DNA from: Diphasiastrum complanatum
Taxonomy: Eukaryota > Streptophyta > Lycopodiopsida > Lycopodiales > Lycopodiaceae
DNA length: 64,000 nt
Assembly: GCA_029204225.1 (NCBI GenBank)
Contig: MU832068.1
Coordinates: 24,950 to 88,949 of the forward strand
Direction: 5' to 3'
The translations under genes were made by a program, and so were the position numbers. Positions within the stretch are counted from its first letter, which is position 1. Each line of letters opens with the position of its first letter. Below, piece after piece: positions 47,291 through 56,740 of this stretch. Below the pieces are notes generated by a model, which saw only the letters and a program-made list of their open reading frames with translations, did no database searches and was not told the origin of the DNA.

Positions 47291-47479
47291 GTCTCAAAAA
47301 AAGTTGGATTTAGAATGTAAATATTGTACATATTAAGGATGCTATAACATCACAACAACAAAAGAATCCATTCTCAGATGTCTCTCTATTAGATTTGATG
47401 CCCTAGTTTGGATCAGAAGAATCCCAGTTTATGGATATTTGAGTCATATTGACCAATTTTGGTGAATTTTGGGGGATGA

Positions 47480-48538
47480 ATTTCTCTAAATCCATAAGGG
47501 GATCATTCTGGATTTTTTCCAGCATGATTTGTATTCCTTTTTTACCTTCCCAGCAAGCTATCAAACCTGTAAATTGATGGGTAGAGCTTATGTTTCAATT
47601 CCATCAAGTTTGTAGCAATTTTGACTTCTAGAAACCAAGAATTCATGGTTCTCAGTCCATACTGCTTCATAGGATCTGTATGAGGGCTTCATGGAACTCT
47701 TACAGACCATTTAAGACTATTTGGATCATCACTTTACAGCTTGGTTGAGTGTTTGCATGTTTTTTGACAATATGGTCTAGAAAAAGTGTGCCCTCCTACA
47801 ACTTAATTGGTTGTTCTGAACTCGCACGTGTGAATCCTAGGTGGCAGGCTGGCATGGCAAGTGTCTTATTCACTGGGTCTCCCTCTGTACAGAGCTTTAC
47901 AGCACCTAATTTGGTGTCATGTAGCCAAAGATATGAGCATCTAAAGTTTTGCAATTTTGTGAGCAAAATTGGTAAAATTTCCAATCTGATTGCATGCATG
48001 ACAGTTTCCTATTTTGAAGTACTGTGCTTGCATGGAATGTCTGCATGTGGTTTCTCTGAGTGATTTTGACATGCATGAGTTGGTTAGATCTGTTTTGAGT
48101 TGTCATATGCGTATACTCTGATGGTTAGATACAAAACTAGATTTTATAGCTGACAATTTCCATAGAACTGAATTTTTACGTAAAATTTCGTAAAGTAAAA
48201 AATCAGTTTAATGTCGCATGTCTTGCATGTCTGATGGACATTAGTGAAGTAAAATTAAGAATTGAACAGTGAATCGATTTTTCGATTTTGATTGCTTAAT
48301 AACTGATTGTGAATTTTTATGAATTTTTAGAAAACGTAAAATTTTGAAAAAAAATTAAAAGTGTGAAAACTCAAAATTTTTAGTTTTTTTCAGTTTCTTG
48401 TAATATCTATGAAATTGACTAAAAATAGTGATTTGACCATACTGGAATCAATTTCAGTCAGTTTTTGGTCAACAGTACTTCACTATGAGTTAATCAAATA
48501 TTAACTAAATTTAGTAATTTCCAGGATAGAATATCGAG
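47480..48538 (+). repeat. LTR and leader of a gypsy-like family, plus orientation
   Basis: The reverse complement of this region matches 52000-52470 (for example GTGATTTGACCATACTGGAA against GTGATTTGGCCATACTAGAA) and 53760-54080 (CTTCCCAGCAAGCTATCAAA near 47547). It ends at the gag start codon at 48539, so it includes leader as well as LTR. The variant CGCACGTGTG is at 47823-47832. Confidence 0.65.
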
Positions 48539-49045
48539 ATGGCTGAAGAAACTTCAAATCAAGCTGCAAATCTAGATGCGCCATCTTATATGGTGATTTG
48601 TCAACAGTTGAGTACGGCACTCAATGACATGAATAATCGTAATCAGCAGCAGCAGAAGCCTCACACTCAAGGAGAGAATAGTGGATCCCGAAAGAAGCTC
48701 TTCCGCAGGTATTGGCAGAGAGCCAACCACAACATCAAAGAATGTCGCTTCTGCATCTACAACGAGGCTAAGAAGCAGCAACAACCGCAACCCAACTCCA
48801 CCAATGCGGCAAAGTTCAAGGATAATACCTCTGATGATGGCAAGTCATCAGAATTGTTAATGGATTACAACAAAGGTAGCAACGAAGACTACGATTGTTG
48901 GTACCTGGACAGTGGCGCAACACAACACATAACACCCCAACGGGAGTGGTTTATAGAGTGCACAGCTTGTACCAGACCGCAATTCATCTACCTCGGAGAT
49001 TCAAGCACCCATTATATATCGTGCAAGAAATCTGCAACCTTTTGA
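48539..49045 (+). CDS. Gag-protease fragment
   Basis: 168 codons starting MAEETSNQAANLDAPSYMVI. It has a degenerate zinc knuckle KKLFRRYWQRANHNIKEC that keeps only the His and last Cys, then WYLDSGATQHITPQREWF, a copia-type retropepsin site. It stops at 49045 just past the protease core, where minus-strand gypsy integrase sequence takes over. The first residues match the start codon region of the minus-strand gypsy gag at about 51995 (MAEEVAN), while the protease is copia-like, so the frame looks chimeric. Confidence 0.6.
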   Translation: MAEETSNQAANLDAPSYMVICQQLSTALNDMNNRNQQQQKPHTQGENSGSRKKLFRRYWQRANHNIKECRFCIYNEAKKQQQPQPNSTNAAKFKDNTSDDGKSSELLMDYNKGSNEDYDCWYLDSGATQHITPQREWFIECTACTRPQFIYLGDSSTHYISCKKSATF

Positions 49046-49049
49046 ATCT

Positions 49050-50162
49050 TAATAGATTTTGTCTCCACATTAACAAGAGATCCAAATTGAAAACCGTAAA
49101 GAAGCATAAAAGGACAATAACCTGTAGCATAATGCTTTCTACTATTGTATGCAAACTCACTCAAAGAAATGTCATCTTCCTAATGAGATTGCATGTGAGA
49201 AACATATGTCCTCAACATATCTTCCATAGTCTGGTTAGTCCTTTTTTTCTAGCCATCTGATTCAGAATGATCAAAAGAACTAAAACTAAGAGAAGTTTTC
49301 AATTTATGGAATACTGCTAACTAGAAGTGAGCTGTGAACTTAGGATATCTATCAATAGCAATGTCACTCGACATTCCATACAACTGAAATAATCTTGTAA
49401 CAAAAATCTGGGCTAAATCAGAAGTCTTGATAGTTGACTTAACTAGTATGAACGTAGCTAACTTAGTTAACATGTCCACAATAACCCAAATAGAATCATT
49501 TTGCCATTTGGGTATTTGCAATTCCAACTACAAATTCCATTGATATGCTTTTCCATCTTTTATCAGGGATATTCAATGGATGCAACAAACCACCATTCTT
49601 AAGGCATTCAGCCTTAGCCGGTTGACAGTGATTATATTTAATTACATATGACTCCACGTATGGCTTGAGTTTTGGCCAATAAAACTCTCTTCTGACCAAG
49701 TCAAGAGTCTTCTGTATACCAAGATGTCCTACACAGGGTATGTCATGACATTCAAACAAAATCTTGTGTTTGAGCTCACCGTCCCCATGTACACAAACTT
49801 TTCCATTCTGAAATAACAATCTTGTGTTTGAGCTCACCATCCCCATGTACACAAACTTTTCCATTCCAAAATAACAATCCATCGCGAATGGTATATTGTT
49901 ATACAATCTTCTTATCTTTATTTGTTAGTTGAGACCTGTGAACTCGACTCAACATTGTTCTCATTTCTTCTGGTCCGAACAATGTTCCAAATATGACCAA
50001 AATGGCAATCATTTTTATTTTTTTTCTCATTGAAAGATATAGATTTATAGAAATCTGGGTGAATGGCAATTCGTTCAGTTCACCAATCCGACTAAGAGCA
50101 TCTGCAACTTGATTTGAACTGCCTCTTATATAACACATTTCATGATCAAATTCTTGCATCAA
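49050..50162 (-). pseudogene. Ty3/gypsy RNase H end and integrase, decayed
   Basis: From 50162 the minus strand reads EFDHEMCYIRGSSNQVADAL, the end of gypsy RNase H. After a linker comes the integrase zinc-binding domain (HDIPCVGHLGIQKTLDLVRR, HCQPAKAEC) at about 49750-49600. The catalytic core follows (WVIVDMLTKLATFILVK, with ITRLFQLYGM... further on), and a degraded end (TNQTMEDMLRTYVSH, ISLSEFAYNSRKHYATGYCP) reaches about 49060. Several stops and a 70-bp internal duplication at 49755-49870 disable it. The domain order RT-RH-IN identifies Ty3/gypsy. Confidence 0.85.
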
Positions 50163-50618
50163 TTTGGCCCATCGGGTTTTCCTACCCCATATATCATGTT
50201 GATTTCAAAATTACTTAAGAGGCCAATGATCCATATACAACTTACTACTATACAAGTAGTGTCCCCAAGTTTTAAGTGCATGGATAACTGCAAATAATTT
50301 TTTTTCCTACGTAGTATAACGCAACTGAAAACCAGTGAAATTTGTGCCTTCCAACACTAGTGGCCTATCATTCTGTTATAGAACCGCTCCAATTGCAATA
50401 TCACTTGCGTCAGTTCTCACAATGTAAGATAAATCTGGATTTGCAATCTGCAAAAAAGAGCTGAGACAATTAGTGTTTAAGTTTCTCAAAACAATGATTC
50501 AATTACTTGTTCCATGCAACATGTGGACTAGGTTGATTCCTCTTTTTATTTCTGTTAACAATACCTTTGTCAGATTATTGAGCAGTGTTGCTACTTTAGC
50601 ATAATCCTCAATAAATCT

Positions 50619-51190
50619 CTAAAAGAAAATCATAAATCCCACACATGATTTAATTTGTCTGACAGTTTGTGGAATCGGACAATCAACCACTATCTTGGCT
50701 TTATCCTCGTCAATCTTGATCTTATAAGTAGTGATTTTATGACTGAGATAAACCAACTCATGCTTAAAGAATTTACACTTGGATTCCTTAGCGTAGAGTA
50801 ACTCCAGCCAAAGTTTCATGAAGAGAACATGGAGATTCAGCACTTTCACAATCCAAGTCTCCAACTCTGCTCTTGAAACTAGATAAACTATGTATCTATG
50901 ATCACTAACTTAAGTTGACAATCTGAGTTTTTGCACAAGACGAGAATTAATAAGGTTATGAGTAGAACCACTATCTAACAAGATACTAAGATCTTGATCT
51001 TTAGTTGTGCCTGAAATAGTTCATTAGGCAAGAAGAAGCAGTACTAAAAGAACATTCACACTCACAATCAAACAGGTTAATTTCCAAAGTTTTACTTTTA
51101 CCCCCTAGGATTTTGATCATCTGATCCACAAGTTTCTTTTTTTCTAAACAAAAATTCATCATATGTCCAGGCTTGTTACAAATAAAACAT
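50619..51190 (-). pseudogene. Gypsy gag knuckle, protease and RT end, decayed
   Basis: The minus strand gives a perfect zinc knuckle CFICNKPGHMMNFC at about 51187-51146, then the retropepsin site SILLDSGSTHNLINSRLV at about 51005-50950. After a large deletion comes the end of RT (LLYAKESKCKFFKHELVYLS, then IKIDEDKAKIVVDCPIP). Most of RT, including its catalytic block, is gone. Confidence 0.8.
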
Positions 51191-51195
51191 AGATT

Positions 51196-51998
51196 GTCTT
51201 TTTAGCCTTCGTTCGGGACATAGAGATTTTCATCTTTTTCTTCTTCGACGGTTTTGATGCCAATTGATCCAATTCATCAAAATATTTAGGAGCTCGATCT
51301 GGACCTTATTTCTTCCTCTTTTTTGTTTTTAAAGGGGTTGGAACTTGCTGAAATTGGACTCTGGACGCCACCACTGTGGAATCATATACTTTTGTTATCC
51401 GAAAAGTATCCTCAAGAATTTGAAGCACATTTCTTCTACATTCGTTCCAATAATCAACAAGCAACTCTAGGACAAACTGTCAAAGTGCCAATTTGGGATC
51501 GAATGGTGGAACTCGATTCCAGAGATCCATAAATTCTTGGATATAACAGTCCAAACTCTTACTACCCATCTTGCAGTTCACAAACTTTTGGTAATAATTG
51601 ACGTCATCAACTATCACAAAAGTTTTTTTTAAAACCTGTGTAAAAGCTTCTCATATCGTGGGCTTCATAGTCAAATCTCGCCACCATGACGACGCCTGAC
51701 CGTTAAGAACAACACGACACTTTCGATCTTTTTCTCATTAGGAATTTCATGTTAATTGAAATAATCACTCCACTTGACGAGCCATTCCTCCACAACTTCT
51801 GATTTTTTCTCCTTCTTCTCCCTTGAGTAAGTCTCAAGCTGGAATCCGAGATGACAACAATTTAATTAGGTCCAACAAAACTTCCATTTACTAATCTCAT
51901 AAATTATTTCAATGATTCATATCATTGAGTATCATACTCAATTTTTAGCAAATATGCATGTTGAAGGCAACAGGATTTGCAACTTCTTCAGCCATCTT
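51196..51998 (-). pseudogene. Gypsy gag, decayed
   Basis: The leader joins an ATG at about 51995 (MAEEVANPVAF). Downstream the sequence is broken by many stops but continues to the zinc knuckle. Parts of it recur at 53540-53760. Assigned by position between the LTR/leader and the knuckle. Confidence 0.5.
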
Positions 51999-52470
51999 GA
52001 ATTATCTAAAACAAGAAATAATTGACCATATAATGAATATGTCTATTCTTAACCTTTAGTGACAAATTGTGACCAGTTATGACTAAAATTGATTCTAGTA
52101 TGGCCAAATCACTGATCTTCATTTATTTCACAAATAATTCGAAACATTGAAAAAATTTGCAAAATTTTAATTTCTAGAATTTTTTTTAAAAAAATTATGT
52201 AGCTTAAAAATTCGATAAAAAGTATAGTTAGTATATAGGCAATCGAAATAAAAAAAAAAATCGACATTCAATTCAATTCCTATTCTTACCACTTTTATGT
52301 CAGTCCGGCATGCAAAGCACATGACATTAACTACAAATCGTCAACTACAAAATTTTATGTAAAATTCAGTTTTACGGAAGCACTCTAGCTACCAACTTGA
52401 CGAATCCGGGGCATAAGTCCCCGCCCACTAATTTACAGGTCTGATAGCTTGTTGGGAAGGCCAAAGGAGT
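51999..52470 (-). repeat. LTR/leader copy in minus orientation, internally deleted
   Basis: Reverse complement of parts of 47530-48538. About 550 bp are missing between the GCTAGAGTGC and TTCCGTAAAACTG segments near 52382. With 47480-48538 it makes a large inverted repeat around 48.5-52 kb. Confidence 0.65.
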
Positions 52471-53057
52471 GAAAAATAGGCTAGATTGGTTCCATGCATG
52501 ATGCTTTTGTCTAAAATGATGATTTTTGCAAATTTTCTGGTTTTTTCACTACATGAGGTTGATTTCAGCCACATGCAACCCCATCCCACTCACATGCAAC
52601 TCAATTTACAGAGTTATAGCCATCTAAATGATCTGATCTTGCTGAATTTTGGTTGTTGCTATCAATTTCTAGTCAAAAATCATAAAAACAAGCAATTTTT
52701 GACCAAAACCATAGCCTAGGACTATAAATCATAAAAACAACCGGCATGCAACATTAATGATCCCTAGAATGAAAGTACACTTGCTGAAATTTTCAGATCT
52801 ACCAAATTTTTTAGCTACATAAGCAAAAACTCCAAAAAAAAAACATCATAAATTGACTATCATGGACATCCTTCCATAAAACCATGGAGAAAGTCGAGAA
52901 AGACGAATCTTAATCACATGCAAATGGAAACTGGGAGAATTCACCCACTTGGAACCTTGTTCTCCATTTGGATGAGAAACCAATTGATCGGCACCAAAAA
53001 TCTGATGAAAAGCTTCACCGCTCCAAGTTCTTTGATCTTTGTAAGCCTCGCTCTGAT

Positions 53058-53530
53058 AGAAAAGAAAGGGAAAGTTCCTCAAGATCCTACTTAGAAGTCA
53101 AACACACGAGAACACGTTGTGGAGCAAAATCACCCAACCAAGTAGAAGCAATCGATCAATCTCCAGCAGCTTCACCCCTGAGCCAAGGAATAGGAAGCAA
53201 GAGTAAAGTGAGAGAGACAAGCAATGAATCATCAAAAATATGATGTGGTAGGGCGAGTTTCTACTAGTTTTATAGACTCAAGAACCCATTGTGCATGTTC
53301 TCATGCAAGGCCTAAACTCTCCAAAAGTGCTTTTCATTGTTATTGATACTCTACACATGCATTAATAGTCCTAAATCCATCTGCTAACTCCAATTAGTGT
53401 GTTTGGACGTCACAAAGTTATTAATTACATTATTGGCCTCGTTTGGAATAACATGGCGTAACTAATAATCTCAAGTACTAGAATATTGTGTCTCCAAGTC
53501 TAGGAATATGTTGAATCCTATATGACAGAC
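53058..53530 (-). repeat. LTR-like segment related to 5302-5770
   Basis: Preceded on the minus strand by CTATCAGAGCGAGG (53043-53056), a weak primer-site match. Shares ordered short blocks with 5302-5770, such as the GGCGTAACTAATAATCTCAA stretch near 53455. Confidence 0.35.
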
Positions 53531-53539
53531 GTGAATGTA

Positions 53540-54080
53540 ACATTTTTTCATTAAACAAGAAAGAAGCAATACTAAAAGAACATTCACACTCACAATCAAA
53601 CAGGTTAATTTCCAAAGTTACTACCCATCTTGCAATTCTCGAATTTTTGGTAATAATCAAAATCATCAACTATCAAGAAAACGTTTTTGAAGACCTCTAT
53701 AAAAGCTTCCTAGATCGTGGGCTTCACAATCAAGTCTCACCACCACGACGATGCCACAGCCATATCTTGAGCGCATCAGCTTCACACGTGTGAGAATAGA
53801 GCGTCTGAAAATCTATAGTAGGGTGCATTTTCTCTAGGCCATATTGCACAAAATCATGAAAACACCTCCCTAGCACCAAGAGTGACATTACTAATAATCT
53901 TAAATAGTCTATTAGACTTTCGTGAAGCCTTCATATAGGTCCTAAGAAGCAGTATGGGATGAGAACGAAGATTTCATGGCTTGTAGGAGAGCACTCTAGC
54001 TACCAACTTGATGAATCCATAGCATAAGGCCTCGACCACCAATTTATAGGTCTGATAGCTTGTTGGGAAGGCCAAAAGGA
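53540..54080 (-). pseudogene. Second gypsy-family copy: gag scrap joined to LTR
   Basis: 53540-53760 repeats two separate parts of the 51.0-51.7 kb gag region (AAAAGAACATTCACACTCAC and TACTACCCATCTTGC... stretches) with the middle deleted. 53761-54080 is LTR matching 47540-47840 in reverse complement. CACACGTGTG lies at 53783-53792. Confidence 0.55.
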
Positions 54081-54239
54081 GTACTAAATAGGCTGGATTG
54101 GTTCCATGCATTATGCTTTTGAGGTTTGATAGCAATCTATCCACCAAAACATCACCAAAAAAAAAAAGCTATTTTTGGCTTTTTCCAGCCTCCTACACCC
54201 TCTATTCTCTGAAATCTTGGCTCTAACTTCAAAGAGAGT

Positions 54240-54501
54240 TGATTTTATTTGTACAATGCTAACTTGGATCATCTACATCTATTTTCTATATTTGTCTAGT
54301 GAGGCCATGCATGTGCTACATGTTGTAACATGTGTTAGAACCTTGTCCTATTAATGGCAAAGTTTCCATGTGGGACCATTTCACATTTGGAGAGACTTTG
54401 AGGTGCTTGTCTGAGTGTTTATATTGTATTTATATTGTTTTTGTAACGATCTAAACATGTGGGTGAATAAGAAGTCACATTTTCTATTATGGTATCATAA
54501 C
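54240..54501 (+). repeat. Possible copia LTR end and primer site
   Basis: TGGTATCATAACAC at 54488-54501 resembles the tRNA-iMet primer site seen at 42830. The sequence before it could be an LTR, but its start is not defined. CACACGTGTG follows at 54947-54956. Confidence 0.3.
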
Positions 54502-55086
54502 ACATAAGTAGCAAAGTCAAAAGCATTGTATTGTTGAGGATTAGAACAAAATTTTTAATAGTGTATTAGACAATCAAGTTGATTGGTGTGGATAGCTCAA
54601 GTGAATCCATTTCAAAGTCAATTTGGTTTGTCACTTGTCAATAGCGCTAGTTGACGGAGGTCATTGGTGGGATAGAATTATATGCCTCAAAAATCTCAAA
54701 AAAAAACATTGAGAAAAGCTCAAGAAGTTTTTGTTTTGGACAACCAAGGTTTTATTTGGGACTTTTAAGTGGGGTAAGGGACAAGATTTATTGAAAAAAA
54801 ATGGTCCCAAACGACAAGTCAATGACCTATCAAATTTCATTATGAATAAAATGTAGCTGGTTAACTCATAGTCCACATAATTTTATCAGTCATTAGTAAT
54901 GAATTTTTGGTCCTTAGAAGATCAACCACATTGATCTGAGAGTACTCACACGTGTGAAAAAGTACACAAAGCTCATAAGCAGTAAGGAGTCGTAAACAAC
55001 CAAAATTTTAACAAGTGTGTTTATGCACTATTCTATAATCCTTTGTATTTCTACAAACTATTCTTTAATCCTTTGTATTTTTGCAG

Positions 55087-55425
55087 GCCTTGTATCAAAA
55101 GCCACGACGACTTGCAAGTAATTGATTGAAATGTTTTTACACCCAACAGATGGGATTAGATTTATTTAGTGGTAGTGGCACCACCAGTGCATGTGCTGTC
55201 CAAAAAGATAGACATGTCATGGCTTTAGAATTAGATTCTAGTTTGGTGAGTTTTATAAATATGAGATTGACAAGTATCTCAATTTTATCGGATGAATTCC
55301 AAAAGGTAGGTAAGGTAGGCTCGGACAAAAATGACATTGTTCTGCTTTGCATAGAGCCTCAGCCACCTACCAGTGGAATTGCAAGTGATGAGGGTGATTT
55401 AGCAGAGGTGGTACAACATCATTAG
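55087..55425 (+). pseudogene. Fragment of a beta-class N4/N6 DNA methyltransferase-like protein
   Basis: A single frame begins after a good 3' splice site (TTTGTATTTTTGCAG at 55086). It reads ALYQKPRRLASN, a stop (TGA, 55123-55125), then CFYTQQMGLDLFSGSGTTSA and VMALELDSSLVSFINMRL. In beta-class N4-cytosine/N6-adenine methyltransferases the C-terminal part reads QKP....L(I)......V.D.F.GSGTT.....GR...G.E....Y......R: the QKP motif, then SAM-binding motif I (DLFSGSGTT) and the acidic end of motif II (ELD). The catalytic DPPY/NPPY motif, which would lie upstream, is not found. An acidic tail (DEGDLAEVVQHH) ends at 55425. The internal stop makes it a relic. Whether it came from a host gene, a transposon or transfer is unknown. 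Confidence 0.6.
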
Positions 55426-55441
55426 CTGTAACTTATGAAGA

Positions 55442-55444
<3 letters not shown>

Positions 55445-55492
<48 letters not shown>
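55445..55492 (+). repeat. Poly(C) tract of 48 bases
   Basis: Forty-eight consecutive C, then GTGCGGAC and 12 A (55500-55511). Coding-like sequence seems to resume after it (IEKVEVDPNDLVEFF, about 55519-55566), so the tract may have expanded within the methyltransferase-like unit. An assembly or sequencing artefact is also possible. Confidence 0.9.
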
Positions 55493-55493
<1 letters not shown>

Positions 55494-55569
55494 TGCGGAC
55501 AAAAAAAAAAAGATTTACCCATAGAAAAAGTTGAAGTTGATCCAAATGATTTAGTGGAATTTTTTTAAT

Positions 55570-56149
55570 TGTAATCCAAAAGAGTCATTTTTTTCTTTTT
55601 TTGAAATTACGATTTTTTGGTAATTCACCTTAATTTCAAATCAAAAAAGTTTAGAGCAATTGATTAATTTTAAAATATTACTATTTTCAAATATTTTCAT
55701 TTTGAGATGATTATTCTAAAATTTTTGTATTCAAATCATCAAAAATTAATTAATGCGATTTGTTGTGATGAATATTGATTATTTGCATATGTAAATTTAA
55801 AATTTTGAAAAATATTTAGTTATTAGTTTTTTCTAAAATATGCAATTTAAAATACTTTAATATTTCTTTGAAAGCTCTTGTAATTTAGTATTAAGCTTTT
55901 AGCATTTGTAAAAATATTGCAAAATGTAAAATTTAAATAAAACTCCATACCTAGGTATCAATCGATCTAATTAATACAAAAATTAATTTAAAACTATTTT
56001 GGAGAGAAAAAACAATTAAAATTCACAAAAAAGACAAATCTCATTTTTGAACTAGTCAAAAATATCGATACAAACCATTTTAATGAAAGCAAAACCAAGT
56101 AACGCAGTAGGGCAAATCAACCAAGGATGAAGAAAGAGATGATTAAACC
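55570..56149. other. Very AT-rich DNA, nothing recognised
   Basis: No coding or structured signal. Confidence 0.5.
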
Positions 56150-56740
56150 AATGTGTTTTCATTGGCATTGGCTTCGCAAGTTAATGATGGCACAAAATGG
56201 TTCATTGACTCAAGTGCCACTAAACACATCACTCGAAATAGGGATTGGTCTAACACCTTTTCGCCTATCGATGATGGTGACAAATTGATGACAAAAGTGT
56301 CGTATTCCAATGATGGACAACATTCTAGTTCAACTTTCAAACGGAAAGATAAAGGGGACCAATAATGTGCTTCACGAGCCTGGTCTAAAGAAGAGCTTAA
56401 TTGCAACTAGAGCTATGGAAAATCAATGATTAAAGTTTGAATTGGCTAGGGATGCTTGCTTGATGAAGGATAGGAATCAAGGCTACAAAGTGTTTGCACA
56501 AGTTATTGTGACAATAATTGTGATGTTTATAAGTTAGATGTAGCCAAACCAGACAATTATGAATTGGCATCATTGACTACATAAGCATGGCATCATAGAA
56601 TAGGTCATATCAACTATGTTAGTTTGTAGTTGATGAACAAGTTGACAATGGTGAACAATTTGCCAAAACTGTACGATATACAACACTCAGTTTGCAAAGG
56701 TTGTGGTGGGCAAACACCATAAAGACAAATTTGAGACGCA
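56150..56740 (+). pseudogene. Copia protease and pre-integrase relic
   Basis: KWFIDSSATKHITRNRDWSN at about 56195 is a retropepsin site with DSS for DSG. About 370 bp later, HHRIGHINYVSL and VCKGCGGQTP form the pre-integrase HX4H...CX2C module. Stops interrupt both. Confidence 0.7.
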
